Assembly (NCBI RefSeq): GCF_000526215.1
Contig: NZ_JAFQ01000004.1
Location: forward strand, 2,976,001 to 3,040,000
Reading direction: 5' to 3'
Origin: Nocardia sp. BMG51109
GTDB taxonomy: Bacteria > Actinomycetota > Actinomycetes > Mycobacteriales > Mycobacteriaceae
DNA length: 64,000 nt
The notes under the pieces are model-generated. The model saw only the letters and a list, made by a program, of their open reading frames with translations. It ran no database searches and was not told the origin of the DNA. Both the position numbers and the translations under genes were made by a program. This document shows positions 33,311 through 41,328 of the stretch, piece after piece (within the stretch, counting starts at the first letter, position 1; every line of letters starts with the position of its first letter).

Positions 33311-33747
33311 CGCTTCACCACTCCTTCCATGCCCGTGCCGGATACCTGTTCGTGATCGACCCGCGATCGACTGCGCCGACGGTCGTCGTGGCTCGGCCGG
33401 CGACGGGCGCACGGTCGACATGGGTTGCCGCGCAAGGATACCCACGCTCCGGGAGCTGCTCGCCGGGTGGTGCGGTGATGGCCACGGCTCGGCCTGCTCC
33501 GGCACCGCCGACAGGTCCGTCGGCCACCGCGCGGACAGGACGCCGGGGCAGCCCGGCCATCGGCGCGCGCTCGCGTCCCGCCGCGGCGCCGGTGCGGTGG
33601 GCGGCCCACGGCGCGCTGTCAAGCGCGCGGACCTGTCCGGAGTTCCGCGCGTCGATCCGAGGCGTGCATCGGCGGGAGATCGCATATCGCCTGGCATCGT
33701 AGCCGGGTCTCGCGGTACCCCGGGGCGCCTTCGGAGAGTTGTCCGGA
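33311..33747. other. 437-base stretch without a convincing gene
   Basis: Only shadow frames are present here, none with recognisable motifs or a clear start site. The region lies upstream of the minus-strand GNAT gene and downstream of the minus-strand MerR gene. I see no strong hairpin or repeat. Confidence 0.5.
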
Positions 33748-34191
33748 TCAGGCGTGCACGGCCGGTTCGGCCGCGGGCTGCATGGTGGCGACCCGGCCCT
33801 CGTACAGGGTGATCTTGTGGTCCAGCACGGCCAGGGTCTGACGCAGCTCGTCGATGCGTTCCAGCACATCTGCGCGGGTGTCGCGGAACATCTGCAGCCG
33901 CTGCGGCGTCGTCACGTCGCCGGCCCGGACCAGCTCGGCGTAGTGCAGCATGTCGGCGACGGACATGCCGGTGAGGCGAAGGCGGCTGATCAGGTGCAGC
34001 CAGTTCAGGTCGCGGTCGCTGAAGCGGCGTTTGCCGCCGGAGTCGCGGCCGACGTAGTCCATCAGCCCGATCCGCTCGTACCAGCGCAGCGTGTCCCGGC
34101 TCAGGCCGGAGCGCTCGGCGGCCTCGCCGATGGAGTAGCGCGGACGTTCGTACTCGGTCTGGTCGATCTCCTGCGGTACCGTCACACCCAT
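33748..34191 (-). CDS. MerR family transcriptional regulator
   Basis: The 147-residue product has the MerR winged-helix start (YSIGEAAERSGLSRDTLRWYERIGLM). The second DNA-binding part (GGKRRFSDRDLNWLHLISRLRLTGMSVADM) and a C-terminal coiled-coil helix follow. No metal-binding cysteine pattern is seen, so a small-molecule or redox sensor is more likely. I chose ATG 34191 because AGGAGG lies eight bases upstream. A palindrome matching MerR-type operators (34234-34247) lies just before it. Confidence 0.93.
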   Translation of the reverse strand: MGVTVPQEIDQTEYERPRYSIGEAAERSGLSRDTLRWYERIGLMDYVGRDSGGKRRFSDRDLNWLHLISRLRLTGMSVADMLHYAELVRAGDVTTPQRLQMFRDTRADVLERIDELRQTLAVLDHKITLYEGRVATMQPAAEPAVHA

Positions 34192-34233
34192 TGCCTTCGC
34201 CTCCTGCGATCTCCGCCTACGACGGTACCGACC

Positions 34234-34247
34234 TGGAGTGCACTCCA
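34234..34247. promoter_or_regulatory. MerR-type operator
   Basis: TGGAGTGCACTCCA is a perfect 14-bp palindrome within CCTGGAGTGCACTCCAAG, the form often seen at MerR-family promoters with stretched spacers. It lies 43 bases before the MerR start and probably serves autoregulation. Confidence 0.7.
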
Positions 34248-34258
34248 AGCAAGCGCGA

Positions 34259-34627
34259 TCACTCCCGCTGCGGCAATTCCTGCACCGCCCACTTGTTGCC
34301 GTCGGGATCGGCGAAGTAGGTGAACAGCCCCCAGCCCTCGTCCTTCACAGGGGTAGCAGGCACGCCGGCGGCGACGAGTTGCCCGTACGCCTGTTCCGCG
34401 CTGGCGACAACCACCTGCATGCCTTCCACGCTGCCCGGCGCCGCATCGGTGATGCCCCGGCCGAGACAGATCGAGCACCCCGACCCCGGCGGGGTCAGTT
34501 GCACGAAGCGGATGTCGGGGGTGGGGCTTTCGTCGAAGTCGGCGTGGAAGCCGATGCGGGTGTAGAACTCCTTGGCGCGGTCGACATCCGTGACGGGGAT
34601 GGCGACGAGTTCGATTTTCCAATCCAT
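34259..34627 (-). CDS. VOC (glyoxalase/bleomycin-resistance) superfamily protein
   Basis: The 122-residue protein has the VOC beta-alpha pattern, with IELVAIPVTDVDRAKEFYTRIGF at the start and FTYFADPDGNKWAVQELP at the end. The function cannot be told from sequence, since members include isomerases, dioxygenases and drug-binding proteins. Start is ATG at 34627. It lies upstream of, and in the same direction as, the MerR gene, with the MerR operator between them. Confidence 0.88.
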   Translation of the reverse strand: MDWKIELVAIPVTDVDRAKEFYTRIGFHADFDESPTPDIRFVQLTPPGSGCSICLGRGITDAAPGSVEGMQVVVASAEQAYGQLVAAGVPATPVKDEGWGLFTYFADPDGNKWAVQELPQRE

Positions 34628-34673
34628 GCAGGGAGCATTCCACCGGGCACCGACAGGTTCCGGCGAATCGGCA

Positions 34674-34679
34674 TACTCT
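34674..34679 (+). promoter_or_regulatory. -10 box of the small membrane protein gene, leaderless arrangement
   Basis: TACTCT at 34674-34679 is six bases before ATG 34686. CCGACA at 34650-34655 matches four of six -35 bases at 18-base spacing. Confidence 0.55.
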
Positions 34680-34685
34680 GGACAC

Positions 34686-34886
34686 ATGGCCAAAGAGATC
34701 GATCGTACGAGGGCCCGCTCGGCCTTCGAGACGGTCAAGGAAAATCCGGTGATCGCCGCGATCGCGGCGGTGCCGGTGCTCATCGTGCTGGGCGTCGTCT
34801 GGGCGCTGACGAACTGGTTCGTCGCGTTCCTCGCGCTGGTTGTGCTGGGCGTCGTCGTGGTGGTGCGCGGCAAGTTCGTGCGCTGA
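34686..34886 (+). CDS. small membrane protein of unknown function
   Basis: The 66-residue product begins with a charged stretch (MAKEIDRTRARSAFETVKEN). Two closely spaced hydrophobic segments follow (IAAIAAVPVLIVLGVVWAL and FVAFLALVVLGVVVVV), with a basic end (RGKFVR). I do not recognise a family. The gene is divergent from the VOC gene and convergent with the phosphatase gene. The leaderless -10 box just upstream supports the start. Confidence 0.65.
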   Translation: MAKEIDRTRARSAFETVKENPVIAAIAAVPVLIVLGVVWALTNWFVAFLALVVLGVVVVVRGKFVR

Positions 34887-34907
34887 CCCGACGCCCGCAC
34901 CGATCGA

Positions 34908-35399
34908 TCAGCGAGGCACGTGGAATCGCACGAGCTCTCCCGTCCCCGGGTCCACGTCGGCCCACGGCCGACCGAATTCCAGCACCGCGAGCGCCGAGGT
35001 GGGGAACTTCCGGCTGAGTTCCTCGGCCGGTGCGGAGTCGCGGTTCGCCGCCAGTTCCCAGGCCGTCGCGGGCATTCCGGGTGCGTGCCCGATCAGCAGC
35101 AGCGTCCGCACGTCGTCGTCGCCGAGCCGGACGAGGTCGATCAGCGCCTGCGGCGATGCCTCGTAGATGGCCGGTTCATACGACACCGGGGCGGTGACTC
35201 CGGTGGCGGCCAGCGTCTCGCGGGTGCGGGCGGCGTCCGAACAGAGCACGGCATCGACCGGCGGCAGGGCCGAGCGCAGCCAGTCGCCGGCCAGCCCGGC
35301 CTCGCGCCGGCCGCGCGGCGCCAGGGGGCGCTCGTGATCGGTCACACCCGGTGGATAGCTGGATTTGCCGTGCCGCATCAGGATCAGATTCCGCACCAT
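34908..35399 (-). CDS. SixA-type histidine phosphatase
   Basis: The 163-residue product is a small histidine-phosphatase-superfamily enzyme with the catalytic RHG motif (LILMRHGKSSYP). The second conserved Arg is in DAARTRETLAA and the second catalytic His in LLIGHAPGMP. SixA removes phosphate from phosphohistidine in E. coli; the actinobacterial target is unknown. Start is ATG at 35399, with TACGGT six bases upstream and so possibly leaderless. The frame stays open far upstream opposite the fprB-type gene, but that part is antisense noise. Confidence 0.9.
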   Translation of the reverse strand: MVRNLILMRHGKSSYPPGVTDHERPLAPRGRREAGLAGDWLRSALPPVDAVLCSDAARTRETLAATGVTAPVSYEPAIYEASPQALIDLVRLGDDDVRTLLLIGHAPGMPATAWELAANRDSAPAEELSRKFPTSALAVLEFGRPWADVDPGTGELVRFHVPR

Positions 35400-35496
35400 G
35401 GCAATACCGTAAGCCGTCGTGAGGGCCCCGATGTGTTGCACGACACCCTCCTGCGCGGAGAGACAGCTCACTCTCGAGGCACACTGATGGGTGGTG

Positions 35497-35528
35497 TCAC
35501 ATTCGCCGGCACATCGCCGGCGGTGTGA
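35497..35528. other. imperfect inverted repeat before the ferredoxin-reductase gene
   Basis: TCACA followed by CGCCGGC (35497-35510) is mirrored by GCCGGCG followed by TGTGA (35516-35528). The repeat lies between the divergent phosphatase and reductase genes and could be an operator or a leader hairpin. Confidence 0.4.
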
Positions 35529-35591
35529 TGCATGCCCCACCCAACCCCCGGGTGGAGTACAGACCATGGATGTTTCGAGGATCTGCGAGAT

Positions 35592-37259
35592 ATGGCCTAT
35601 GTGATCACGCAGCGTTGTTGCAACGACGCCAGCTGCGTACCCGAGTGCCCGGTCGATTGCATTCGTCCGACTCCGGAACAACCCGAGTTCGCGACGACAG
35701 AACAGCTCTACATCGACCCCGACACCTGCATCGACTGCGGCGCGTGCGTGGATGCCTGCCCGGTGGAGGCCATCTTCTCCGAGGACGATCTGACCGCCTC
35801 CCTGGCCAGGTTCCGCGATATCAACGCCGCGTACTTCGAGCGTCACCCGCTGGAGTCGAATTTCGACCCGCTGGTGACACCCGCGCGCCCGCCGAAGGAA
35901 CTGGGCACGCTGCGCGTCGCGATCGTCGGCGCGGGCCCGGCGGCCTGCTACGCCGCCGAGGAACTGCTGCGGCGGGCCGACGTCGAGGTGGAGATGTTCG
36001 ACCGGCTGCCCACGCCCTGGGGGCTGGTGCGCGCCGGTGTGGCGCCCGACCATTCCGGCACCAAGGCGGTGTCGGGCATGTTCGAGAGCGCCTTCCGCCG
36101 CGAGACGCTGCAGTACCATCTGAATGTCGAGGTGGGTAGCCACATTTCGCACGACGAGCTGCTGGCGCACCACCACGCGGTGATCTACGCGGTGGGCGCG
36201 TCCAGCGACCGGTCGCTGGACGTCCCCGGTGAGGATCTGCCCGGCAGCCACTCCGCCACCGAGTTCGTGGCCTGGTACAACGGGCACCCCGACAAATCGG
36301 ACCGCAGCTTCGATCTGTCGGGCGAGCGGGCGGTCGTCGTGGGCAACGGCAACGTCGCCCTCGACGTGGCCCGGGTGCTGACCCTGCCGCCGGACGAGCT
36401 GGCCAAGACCGATATTGCCGATCACGCCCTGGACGCGTTGCGGCAGAGCAACATCCGCGAGGTCGTCGTGCTCGGCCGCCGCGGCCCGCTGCAGGCCGCC
36501 TACACCTCGCCGGAGTTCCTGGCGCTGGCGCACCTGCCGGGCGTCGACGTCGTCATCGACGAGGCCGAACTGGAGCTGGACCCGGAAAGCCAGGCGCAGT
36601 TGGACGATCCGGACGTCGAGCCCTCGCTGCGCCTGAAGTATCAGCTGGCGCAGGAGTATGCGGCCCAGACGCCGGATCCGGCGAAACGGCGCATCGTGTT
36701 CCGCTACCTGGCCTCGCCGACCGCCCTCACGGGTGCCGACCGGGTCGAGGCGGTGGAGTTCGCGCACAACGAACTGGTCGCGGAGGACGGAAAGCTGGCC
36801 GCCCGTGCCACCGACCGCACCGAGACGCTGCCGGCCTCGCTGGTACTGCGGTCCATCGGCTATCGCGGTCAACCGGTGGCGGATCTGCCGTTCGACGATC
36901 GCGCCGCGGTGGTGCCGAACGAGCACGGCCGGGTGATCGCCGACGGTTCGCACCTGCCCGGCGTCTACGTCTCGGGGTGGATCAAGCGCGGCCCGCGCGG
37001 CGTCATCGGCTCCAACCGGGTCGACGCCACCGAGACCGTCGAGCAACTGCTCGACGACTTCACCTCGGGCAAACTGACCGTGCCGCAGGGTGATCGGGCC
37101 GCGCTGAAGGCGCTGCTCGCACAGCGGCAGCCGGATCTGGTCGACCGCGAGGGCTGGAAGGCCATCGATGCGGCGGAGCGCAACGCCGGCAAGTCCGGCG
37201 GGCGGCCGCGGGTCAAGTTCACCACCCGCGAGGACCTGCTCGAGGCCGCGCGGGGATAG
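35592..37259 (+). CDS. ferredoxin-fused ferredoxin-NADP reductase (FprB-type)
   Basis: The 555-residue flavoprotein joins an N-terminal ferredoxin domain to an adrenodoxin-reductase-like part. The ferredoxin part shows two cysteine clusters (CCNDASCVPECPVDC and CIDCGACVDACP). The FAD motif VAIVGAGPAACYAAEELL is near residue 110 and the NADP motif VVVGNGNVALDVARVL near 250. The conserved end is GWIKRGPRGVIGSNRVDA. This layout is that of mycobacterial FprB and would pass electrons from NADPH to iron-sulfur or P450 partners. I chose ATG 35592, where similarity begins, although the ribosome site is weak. Confidence 0.92.
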   Translation: MAYVITQRCCNDASCVPECPVDCIRPTPEQPEFATTEQLYIDPDTCIDCGACVDACPVEAIFSEDDLTASLARFRDINAAYFERHPLESNFDPLVTPARPPKELGTLRVAIVGAGPAACYAAEELLRRADVEVEMFDRLPTPWGLVRAGVAPDHSGTKAVSGMFESAFRRETLQYHLNVEVGSHISHDELLAHHHAVIYAVGASSDRSLDVPGEDLPGSHSATEFVAWYNGHPDKSDRSFDLSGERAVVVGNGNVALDVARVLTLPPDELAKTDIADHALDALRQSNIREVVVLGRRGPLQAAYTSPEFLALAHLPGVDVVIDEAELELDPESQAQLDDPDVEPSLRLKYQLAQEYAAQTPDPAKRRIVFRYLASPTALTGADRVEAVEFAHNELVAEDGKLAARATDRTETLPASLVLRSIGYRGQPVADLPFDDRAAVVPNEHGRVIADGSHLPGVYVSGWIKRGPRGVIGSNRVDATETVEQLLDDFTSGKLTVPQGDRAALKALLAQRQPDLVDREGWKAIDAAERNAGKSGGRPRVKFTTREDLLEAARG

Positions 37260-37372
37260 TTCCGTCGGCTCGGGCCCGGCTGCGTCGGCGGCCGGGCTCG
37301 GCCGGACGGGCCGCCGAGACATGTGGCGACTCGGTTCGTGAGCGGCCCGAAGAGTTCAGCCCCGGAGAGGGG

Positions 37373-37433
37373 CCCGGTGGGTTCGGGCCCGCAGCGGTGG
37401 ACTCACCCTGGAGGCGCCCCGGTGGGTTCGGGC
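37373..37433. repeat. 16-bp direct repeat, 45-bp period
   Basis: CCCGGTGGGTTCGGGC occurs at 37373-37388 and 37418-37433. It sits in the convergent gap between the reductase and thioesterase genes. Confidence 0.7.
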
Positions 37434-37476
37434 GGAGAGGGCGCAACGGGCTCAGGCTGTGGGTGGCTCGATGGTC

Positions 37477-38307
37477 TCAGCCTGGGAGCGGCCCGATGCG
37501 CACCGTCGTCGTGGTGTCGCCGCCGACCACGAACCAGAGGCGCAGCAGCGGATGTCCGGTGCGGTCGCCCGGCTCGTAGCGGCTGCGCACGCTGATGTGC
37601 TGGCGCGACAGCACGGGGGCGATGTACTCGATCACCGCGCGATGCGGTCCGGCCACCAGTTTCGGGTAGTCGACCAGGAAGTGTTCCACCGCCTGCCAGT
37701 ACACGGCGTTGTTGACGTGGTTGTATTGGTCGATATCGGTGGCGCGCACCGGGAACGGCAGATCGGTATCCGATTCCACCGGGGTGGCATCGGTCAGCCA
37801 GGGACGCCAGCGCAGGCGGTGTTCCTCGGCCGTCCGGCCCAGCCGGGCCATGCCCTCGTCGCTGATCCGGGTGGGCATGTTGGTCGACTCGTTGATGTTG
37901 ATCCAGAATCCGGCGGTCTCGATCAGGCCGCCGTTGGCGCTGGTGATCCGGACCCGCATATTGGTCCAGCGGGTCGACAACGCCGAGCACCACCGCAGCA
38001 GCTCCACCCGGTCCGGCCAGAGGATCGGCCGCAGCACGTCGACGACGGTGCGGCGCACGATCCAGCTCGGATCGGTGCGGTGCATCGGGCTGCTGTGCAG
38101 GTCCTCCCACGCGACGTCCTGCAGGTAGCGGGCCACGGCGTCCAGCCGCAGCCGGCTGTAGGGATCGACATCGCCGGCCCGGACCGGCCACGCCGAGGCG
38201 AAGCCAGGGCCCTCCCGGGGAAGCGGGGCGAGTGGCTCATCGAGTGACACGGGTGCTCCTCGCGCTGCACGGTATGCCGCATTCTCGTGCGGTGCTGTCT
38301 GTGACAT
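37477..38307 (-). CDS. acyl-ACP thioesterase family protein
   Basis: The 276-residue product has the double-hotdog layout of acyl-ACP thioesterases. Landmarks are the first half around WIVRRTVVDVLRPILWPD and the second half with the active-site-like DIDQYNHVNNAVYWQAVE, where Asn-His-x-Asn is the family signature. It would release fatty acids from acyl carrier protein, although actinobacterial members are little studied. Start is ATG at 38307. Confidence 0.85.
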   Translation of the reverse strand: MSQTAPHENAAYRAARGAPVSLDEPLAPLPREGPGFASAWPVRAGDVDPYSRLRLDAVARYLQDVAWEDLHSSPMHRTDPSWIVRRTVVDVLRPILWPDRVELLRWCSALSTRWTNMRVRITSANGGLIETAGFWININESTNMPTRISDEGMARLGRTAEEHRLRWRPWLTDATPVESDTDLPFPVRATDIDQYNHVNNAVYWQAVEHFLVDYPKLVAGPHRAVIEYIAPVLSRQHISVRSRYEPGDRTGHPLLRLWFVVGGDTTTTVRIGPLPG

Positions 38308-38359
38308 GACTTTACGGGGCGCACGTCACACCGTTACGTCGAGATGGCTCTACTCACAC

Positions 38360-39508
38360 CTAGTAGCCGTGGTACTGGCCGCCCGACATGTACGACTCGA
38401 CACCGGGGTGTCTGACCGAGCCGTAGCGCTCGATGGAGTACCGGGCTCCGGCCACGATGTTGTCCACCGGGTTCCAGATATCGGTGTGCCCCGGCGCCGC
38501 GTACGAGCCGAATGTGCTGTCGATGGTCTGCATCAGGCCCTTGGACGGGTGGCCTGCGGCGGCGTTCGAATCCGTCAGGTTGATGGCGTTCGGATTGCCG
38601 CCGGATTCCTTCTCGATGATCACCGCGAGCGCCTGCTCATCGATCTGATCCGGCCGGTAACCCATCTCCAGCAGAACCTGTTTGGCCTGGGCGACCCATT
38701 GGGCGACATCGCCACTCGGGGTGATCGAGGGCGGGCCACCGCTCGTCGGCCCGCTGTAGGAGCCGGACGAGTGGCCGCCGGAGTACAGGCTGGACTGGTG
38801 GCCGCCACCGCCGTGCGAGCCGTTGCCCCAGGCCGAGCCGGACGAGCCCGTTCCACCGGTGGTGGACGAGGACACGGGAGCCGGCGATCCGTTCGGAGGT
38901 GCGGTGGCGGCGGGGGTGGTCGGTGCGGGGGCTCCCGCGGGGACGCTCGATTCCGTTCCCGCCTGGTCGATTTGGGTCTTCGCGGCGTTCACGGCCTGGA
39001 TCGCCGCCTCGGAAACATTGGTCGCCTGGGCCAGCGCGCGGGTCAGCTCGACGGTTCGCTGCTGGGCCTCGACGTCCTGTTGCAGGACCATCTTGTCCTT
39101 GTCGGGACCGTCGGGCAGGTTGGTGCGCAACCACTCCTTGCGGGTCTCGGCCGTCACGGTGCCGGTGGCATCGACCTGGAACGGGCCCGGCGGGGCGGGT
39201 GCGTTCTCCGCCAGATTGCGCAGCTTCAGCACCTCGTCCTTGGCGTGCTGCAGATTCTCCACCTGTTGCGTCAGCGCGGTCTGCAACTGCAGTACCGCCT
39301 GGCTGACCGCCGAGGCCCGGGTCTTCTCGGCGGTCATGCGGTCGTCGGCGGCGGTGGCGGCCTTACCGTCCCAGTCGAGGGAGTGGGTGCTGTTCACGCC
39401 CGCGAGCACGGCCTGGTCGAGATCTCCGGACAGCTTGCCGACCCCGGCGCCCGCCGTGGTCAGCAGCGCCGGATTCCATTGCTCCACATCGGTAATGGTG
39501 AGCGTCAT
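38360..39508 (-). CDS. secretion-associated protein with C-terminal transglycosylase-like domain
   Basis: The 382-residue protein has an N-terminal helical WXG100/EspA-like region (WNPALLTTAGAGVGKLSGDLDQAV to about residue 180) and a long Ser/Gly/Pro-rich linker (about 185-270). The C-terminal SLT-like lytic transglycosylase domain has a catalytic-type Glu at residue 301 (IIEKESGGNPNAIN, then SKGLMQTIDSTF). There is no classical signal peptide, so type VII secretion is plausible. Start ATG 39508 overlaps the stop of the EspC-like gene (ATGA), so the two are made together. Confidence 0.82.
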   Translation of the reverse strand: MTLTITDVEQWNPALLTTAGAGVGKLSGDLDQAVLAGVNSTHSLDWDGKAATAADDRMTAEKTRASAVSQAVLQLQTALTQQVENLQHAKDEVLKLRNLAENAPAPPGPFQVDATGTVTAETRKEWLRTNLPDGPDKDKMVLQQDVEAQQRTVELTRALAQATNVSEAAIQAVNAAKTQIDQAGTESSVPAGAPAPTTPAATAPPNGSPAPVSSSTTGGTGSSGSAWGNGSHGGGGHQSSLYSGGHSSGSYSGPTSGGPPSITPSGDVAQWVAQAKQVLLEMGYRPDQIDEQALAVIIEKESGGNPNAINLTDSNAAAGHPSKGLMQTIDSTFGSYAAPGHTDIWNPVDNIVAGARYSIERYGSVRHPGVESYMSGGQYHGY

Positions 39509-39825
39509 CCCTGTACCGCGACCTTCCGCAGTGTGTCGGAGAACTGTTCGTCGGTGAGTTCGAGGGCCTTGCCGGCCTGCTGGACGGAGTCGGCTACCGC
39601 CACCAGGCGGCCGCCGATGCGCTGTAGTGCCCGGCCGACGGAATCCGCGGCCTGCTGGCATGCCGCCGCCCACTCGGTGCCGGGTAGTGCCGGACCCGCG
39701 TCCGTGAGGCCGGGGTTCAGCTTGCCGATCGTGTCGGCCTCGCCGCGCAGAGTGTTCGCAAAGGTGTTGAGCGCGCCGGGATCGACGCGCACCGCGGTGG
39801 TCGGCGAATCGTTCGGACCGGCCAT
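39505..39825 (-). CDS. EspC-like (type VII secretion-associated) small protein
   Basis: The 106-residue product is all-helical, with the pattern ALNTFANTLRGEADTIGKL, a central PGTEWAAACQQAAD turn, and AVADSVQQAGKALELTDEQF. It resembles the EspC/DUF2580 group that is co-exported by ESX systems. Start is ATG at 39825 with GGGGGAG just before it. It is directly coupled to the transglycosylase-like partner downstream. No ESX core genes lie in this window. Confidence 0.78.
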   Translation of the reverse strand: MAGPNDSPTTAVRVDPGALNTFANTLRGEADTIGKLNPGLTDAGPALPGTEWAAACQQAADSVGRALQRIGGRLVAVADSVQQAGKALELTDEQFSDTLRKVAVQG

Positions 39826-39971
39826 GACTCCCCCTCATCGGCTCAGTTCAGCTGCATGAGCTTAACAAAATGCGGCCCCGCGGACAGCCACATGAGGTGG
39901 TCCCGTAGACAGCAATGAGCGAAGACCGGTTAACTTGTTGGCGAGCAGCCGTCGACAGAGAGGCCAGATAT

Positions 39972-40946
39972 ATGCGTGCAGCCCAGGTGAGCAAGCTCGA
40001 GGGGCCGGAAGCCATCGAGGTCGTCGACATTCCCGAGCCCGTGTCCTATCCGGGCGGCGTGGTCATCGACGTGCACGCGGCCGGTGTCGCCTTCCCGGAC
40101 GTGCTGATGACGCGCGGGCTCTATCAGATGAAGCCCGAGCTGCCGTTCGTCGTCGGCGGCGAGGTCGCCGGGGTGGTGCGGTCGGCGCCCGAGGGCGCGC
40201 ACGTGCGGGCCGGCGATCGGGTGGTGGCCCTGACGATGCTCGGCAATGCCATCGCCGAGGTGGCGGTGACGCCCGTGGAGATGGTGTTCCGTCTGCCGGA
40301 CAACATTTCGCTGGAGGCGGGTGCCGGCATTCTGTTCAACGACCTGACCGTGCACTTCTGCCTGCGCAACCGCGGCCGGATCGCCGCGGGCGAGACGGTG
40401 CTCGTGCACGGCGCCGCCGGCGGCGTCGGCACATCGACCCTGCGGATGGCGGCGGCGCTGGGTGCGGGCCGGGTGGTCGCGGTCGTGAGCACCGAGGAGA
40501 AGGCGGAGGTGGCGCGGGCCCACGGCGCCACCGACGTGGTGCTGTCGGACGGCTGGCTGGACGCGGTCAAGGAGCTGACCGACGGCCGCGGCGTCGACAT
40601 CGTGCTGGATCCGGTGGGTGGCGACCGTTTCACCGACAGCATCCGGTCCCTGGCACCGGCCGGGCGGGTGCTGGTGGTCGGTTTCACCGCGGGCGACATC
40701 CCGACGGTGAAGGTGAATCGGCTGCTGCTGAAGAACGCCGAGGTGGTCGGCGCGGGTTGGGGCGAGTGGGTCCGCACGCACCCGGGCTACCTGCAGGAAC
40801 AGTGGGCCGAGGTGGAGCCGCTGCTGGCGGAGGGGAAGATCGCACCGCCGCGGCCGGCCGTCTACCCGCTGGCGCGGTCCGCCGCCGCGGTCGCCGCCCT
40901 GGACGACCGCACCGCCACGGGCAAGGTCGTCGTTGCCGTGCGCTGA
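39972..40946 (+). CDS. zinc-free NADPH:quinone oxidoreductase
   Basis: The 324-residue MDR-superfamily enzyme has the QOR pattern PFVVGGEVAGVV, then GDRVVALTMLGNAIAEVAV. The nucleotide-binding motif VLVHGAAGGVGTSTLRMA and the tail LDDRTATGKVVV are present. The catalytic zinc cysteines of alcohol dehydrogenases are absent, as expected for quinone reductases. I chose ATG 39972 (MRAAQVSKLEGPE), the family start, with GAGAGG upstream. Confidence 0.9.
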   Translation: MRAAQVSKLEGPEAIEVVDIPEPVSYPGGVVIDVHAAGVAFPDVLMTRGLYQMKPELPFVVGGEVAGVVRSAPEGAHVRAGDRVVALTMLGNAIAEVAVTPVEMVFRLPDNISLEAGAGILFNDLTVHFCLRNRGRIAAGETVLVHGAAGGVGTSTLRMAAALGAGRVVAVVSTEEKAEVARAHGATDVVLSDGWLDAVKELTDGRGVDIVLDPVGGDRFTDSIRSLAPAGRVLVVGFTAGDIPTVKVNRLLLKNAEVVGAGWGEWVRTHPGYLQEQWAEVEPLLAEGKIAPPRPAVYPLARSAAAVAALDDRTATGKVVVAVR

Positions 40947-41328
40947 GTAGAACGCAGGACTCCGGAGCGGGCGGGTGAATCGTCTCGCGCCGAGGGGGCG
41001 CAGCGGCCGAGCGGGGACCGCTCGCGCTGTGGAACATCCGGCGCGCAACGGAATCGGCTGGCGTGCAACGGAAAACGCGCCGCTCGCCGGACCTTCGCAA
41101 CGCCTGTAACGCCCCGGTGGAGTCACCCTGGGCTCCGGGGATGTGCGGCGACGGCTGTGCGGTACCGGAGGTGTTCGTTCACGTGGTCGAGGTGCGCGTG
41201 CTTCGGTGACGCGTGTGCCGGCATCCTGCGGCAGGCTTGCCGCTCCGCTCGATGTATCCGCGACGCTGGTGAGCAAGGCGAGGTCTCGCAGCGGAATAAT
41301 CGGTCGATGTGGCAGGCGGTGCCCACCT
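40947..41328. other. 382-base stretch without a convincing gene
   Basis: No supported frame is present. The only regular feature is a direct repeat, GCGCGCAACGGAA at 41041-41053 and GCGTGCAACGGAA at 41061-41073 (20-base period). The phosphotransferase promoter must lie toward the right end but was not identified. Confidence 0.5.

Noticed and set aside
33311..33747. Short plus- and minus-strand frames in this gap
   Set aside because: None has a start site, family motif or conserved length; they overlap one another in several frames.
35400..37322. Long N-terminal extension of the SixA-type phosphatase frame opposite the ferredoxin reductase gene
   Set aside because: The phosphatase starts naturally at 35399 with the RHG motif near its N-terminus; the rest is antisense.
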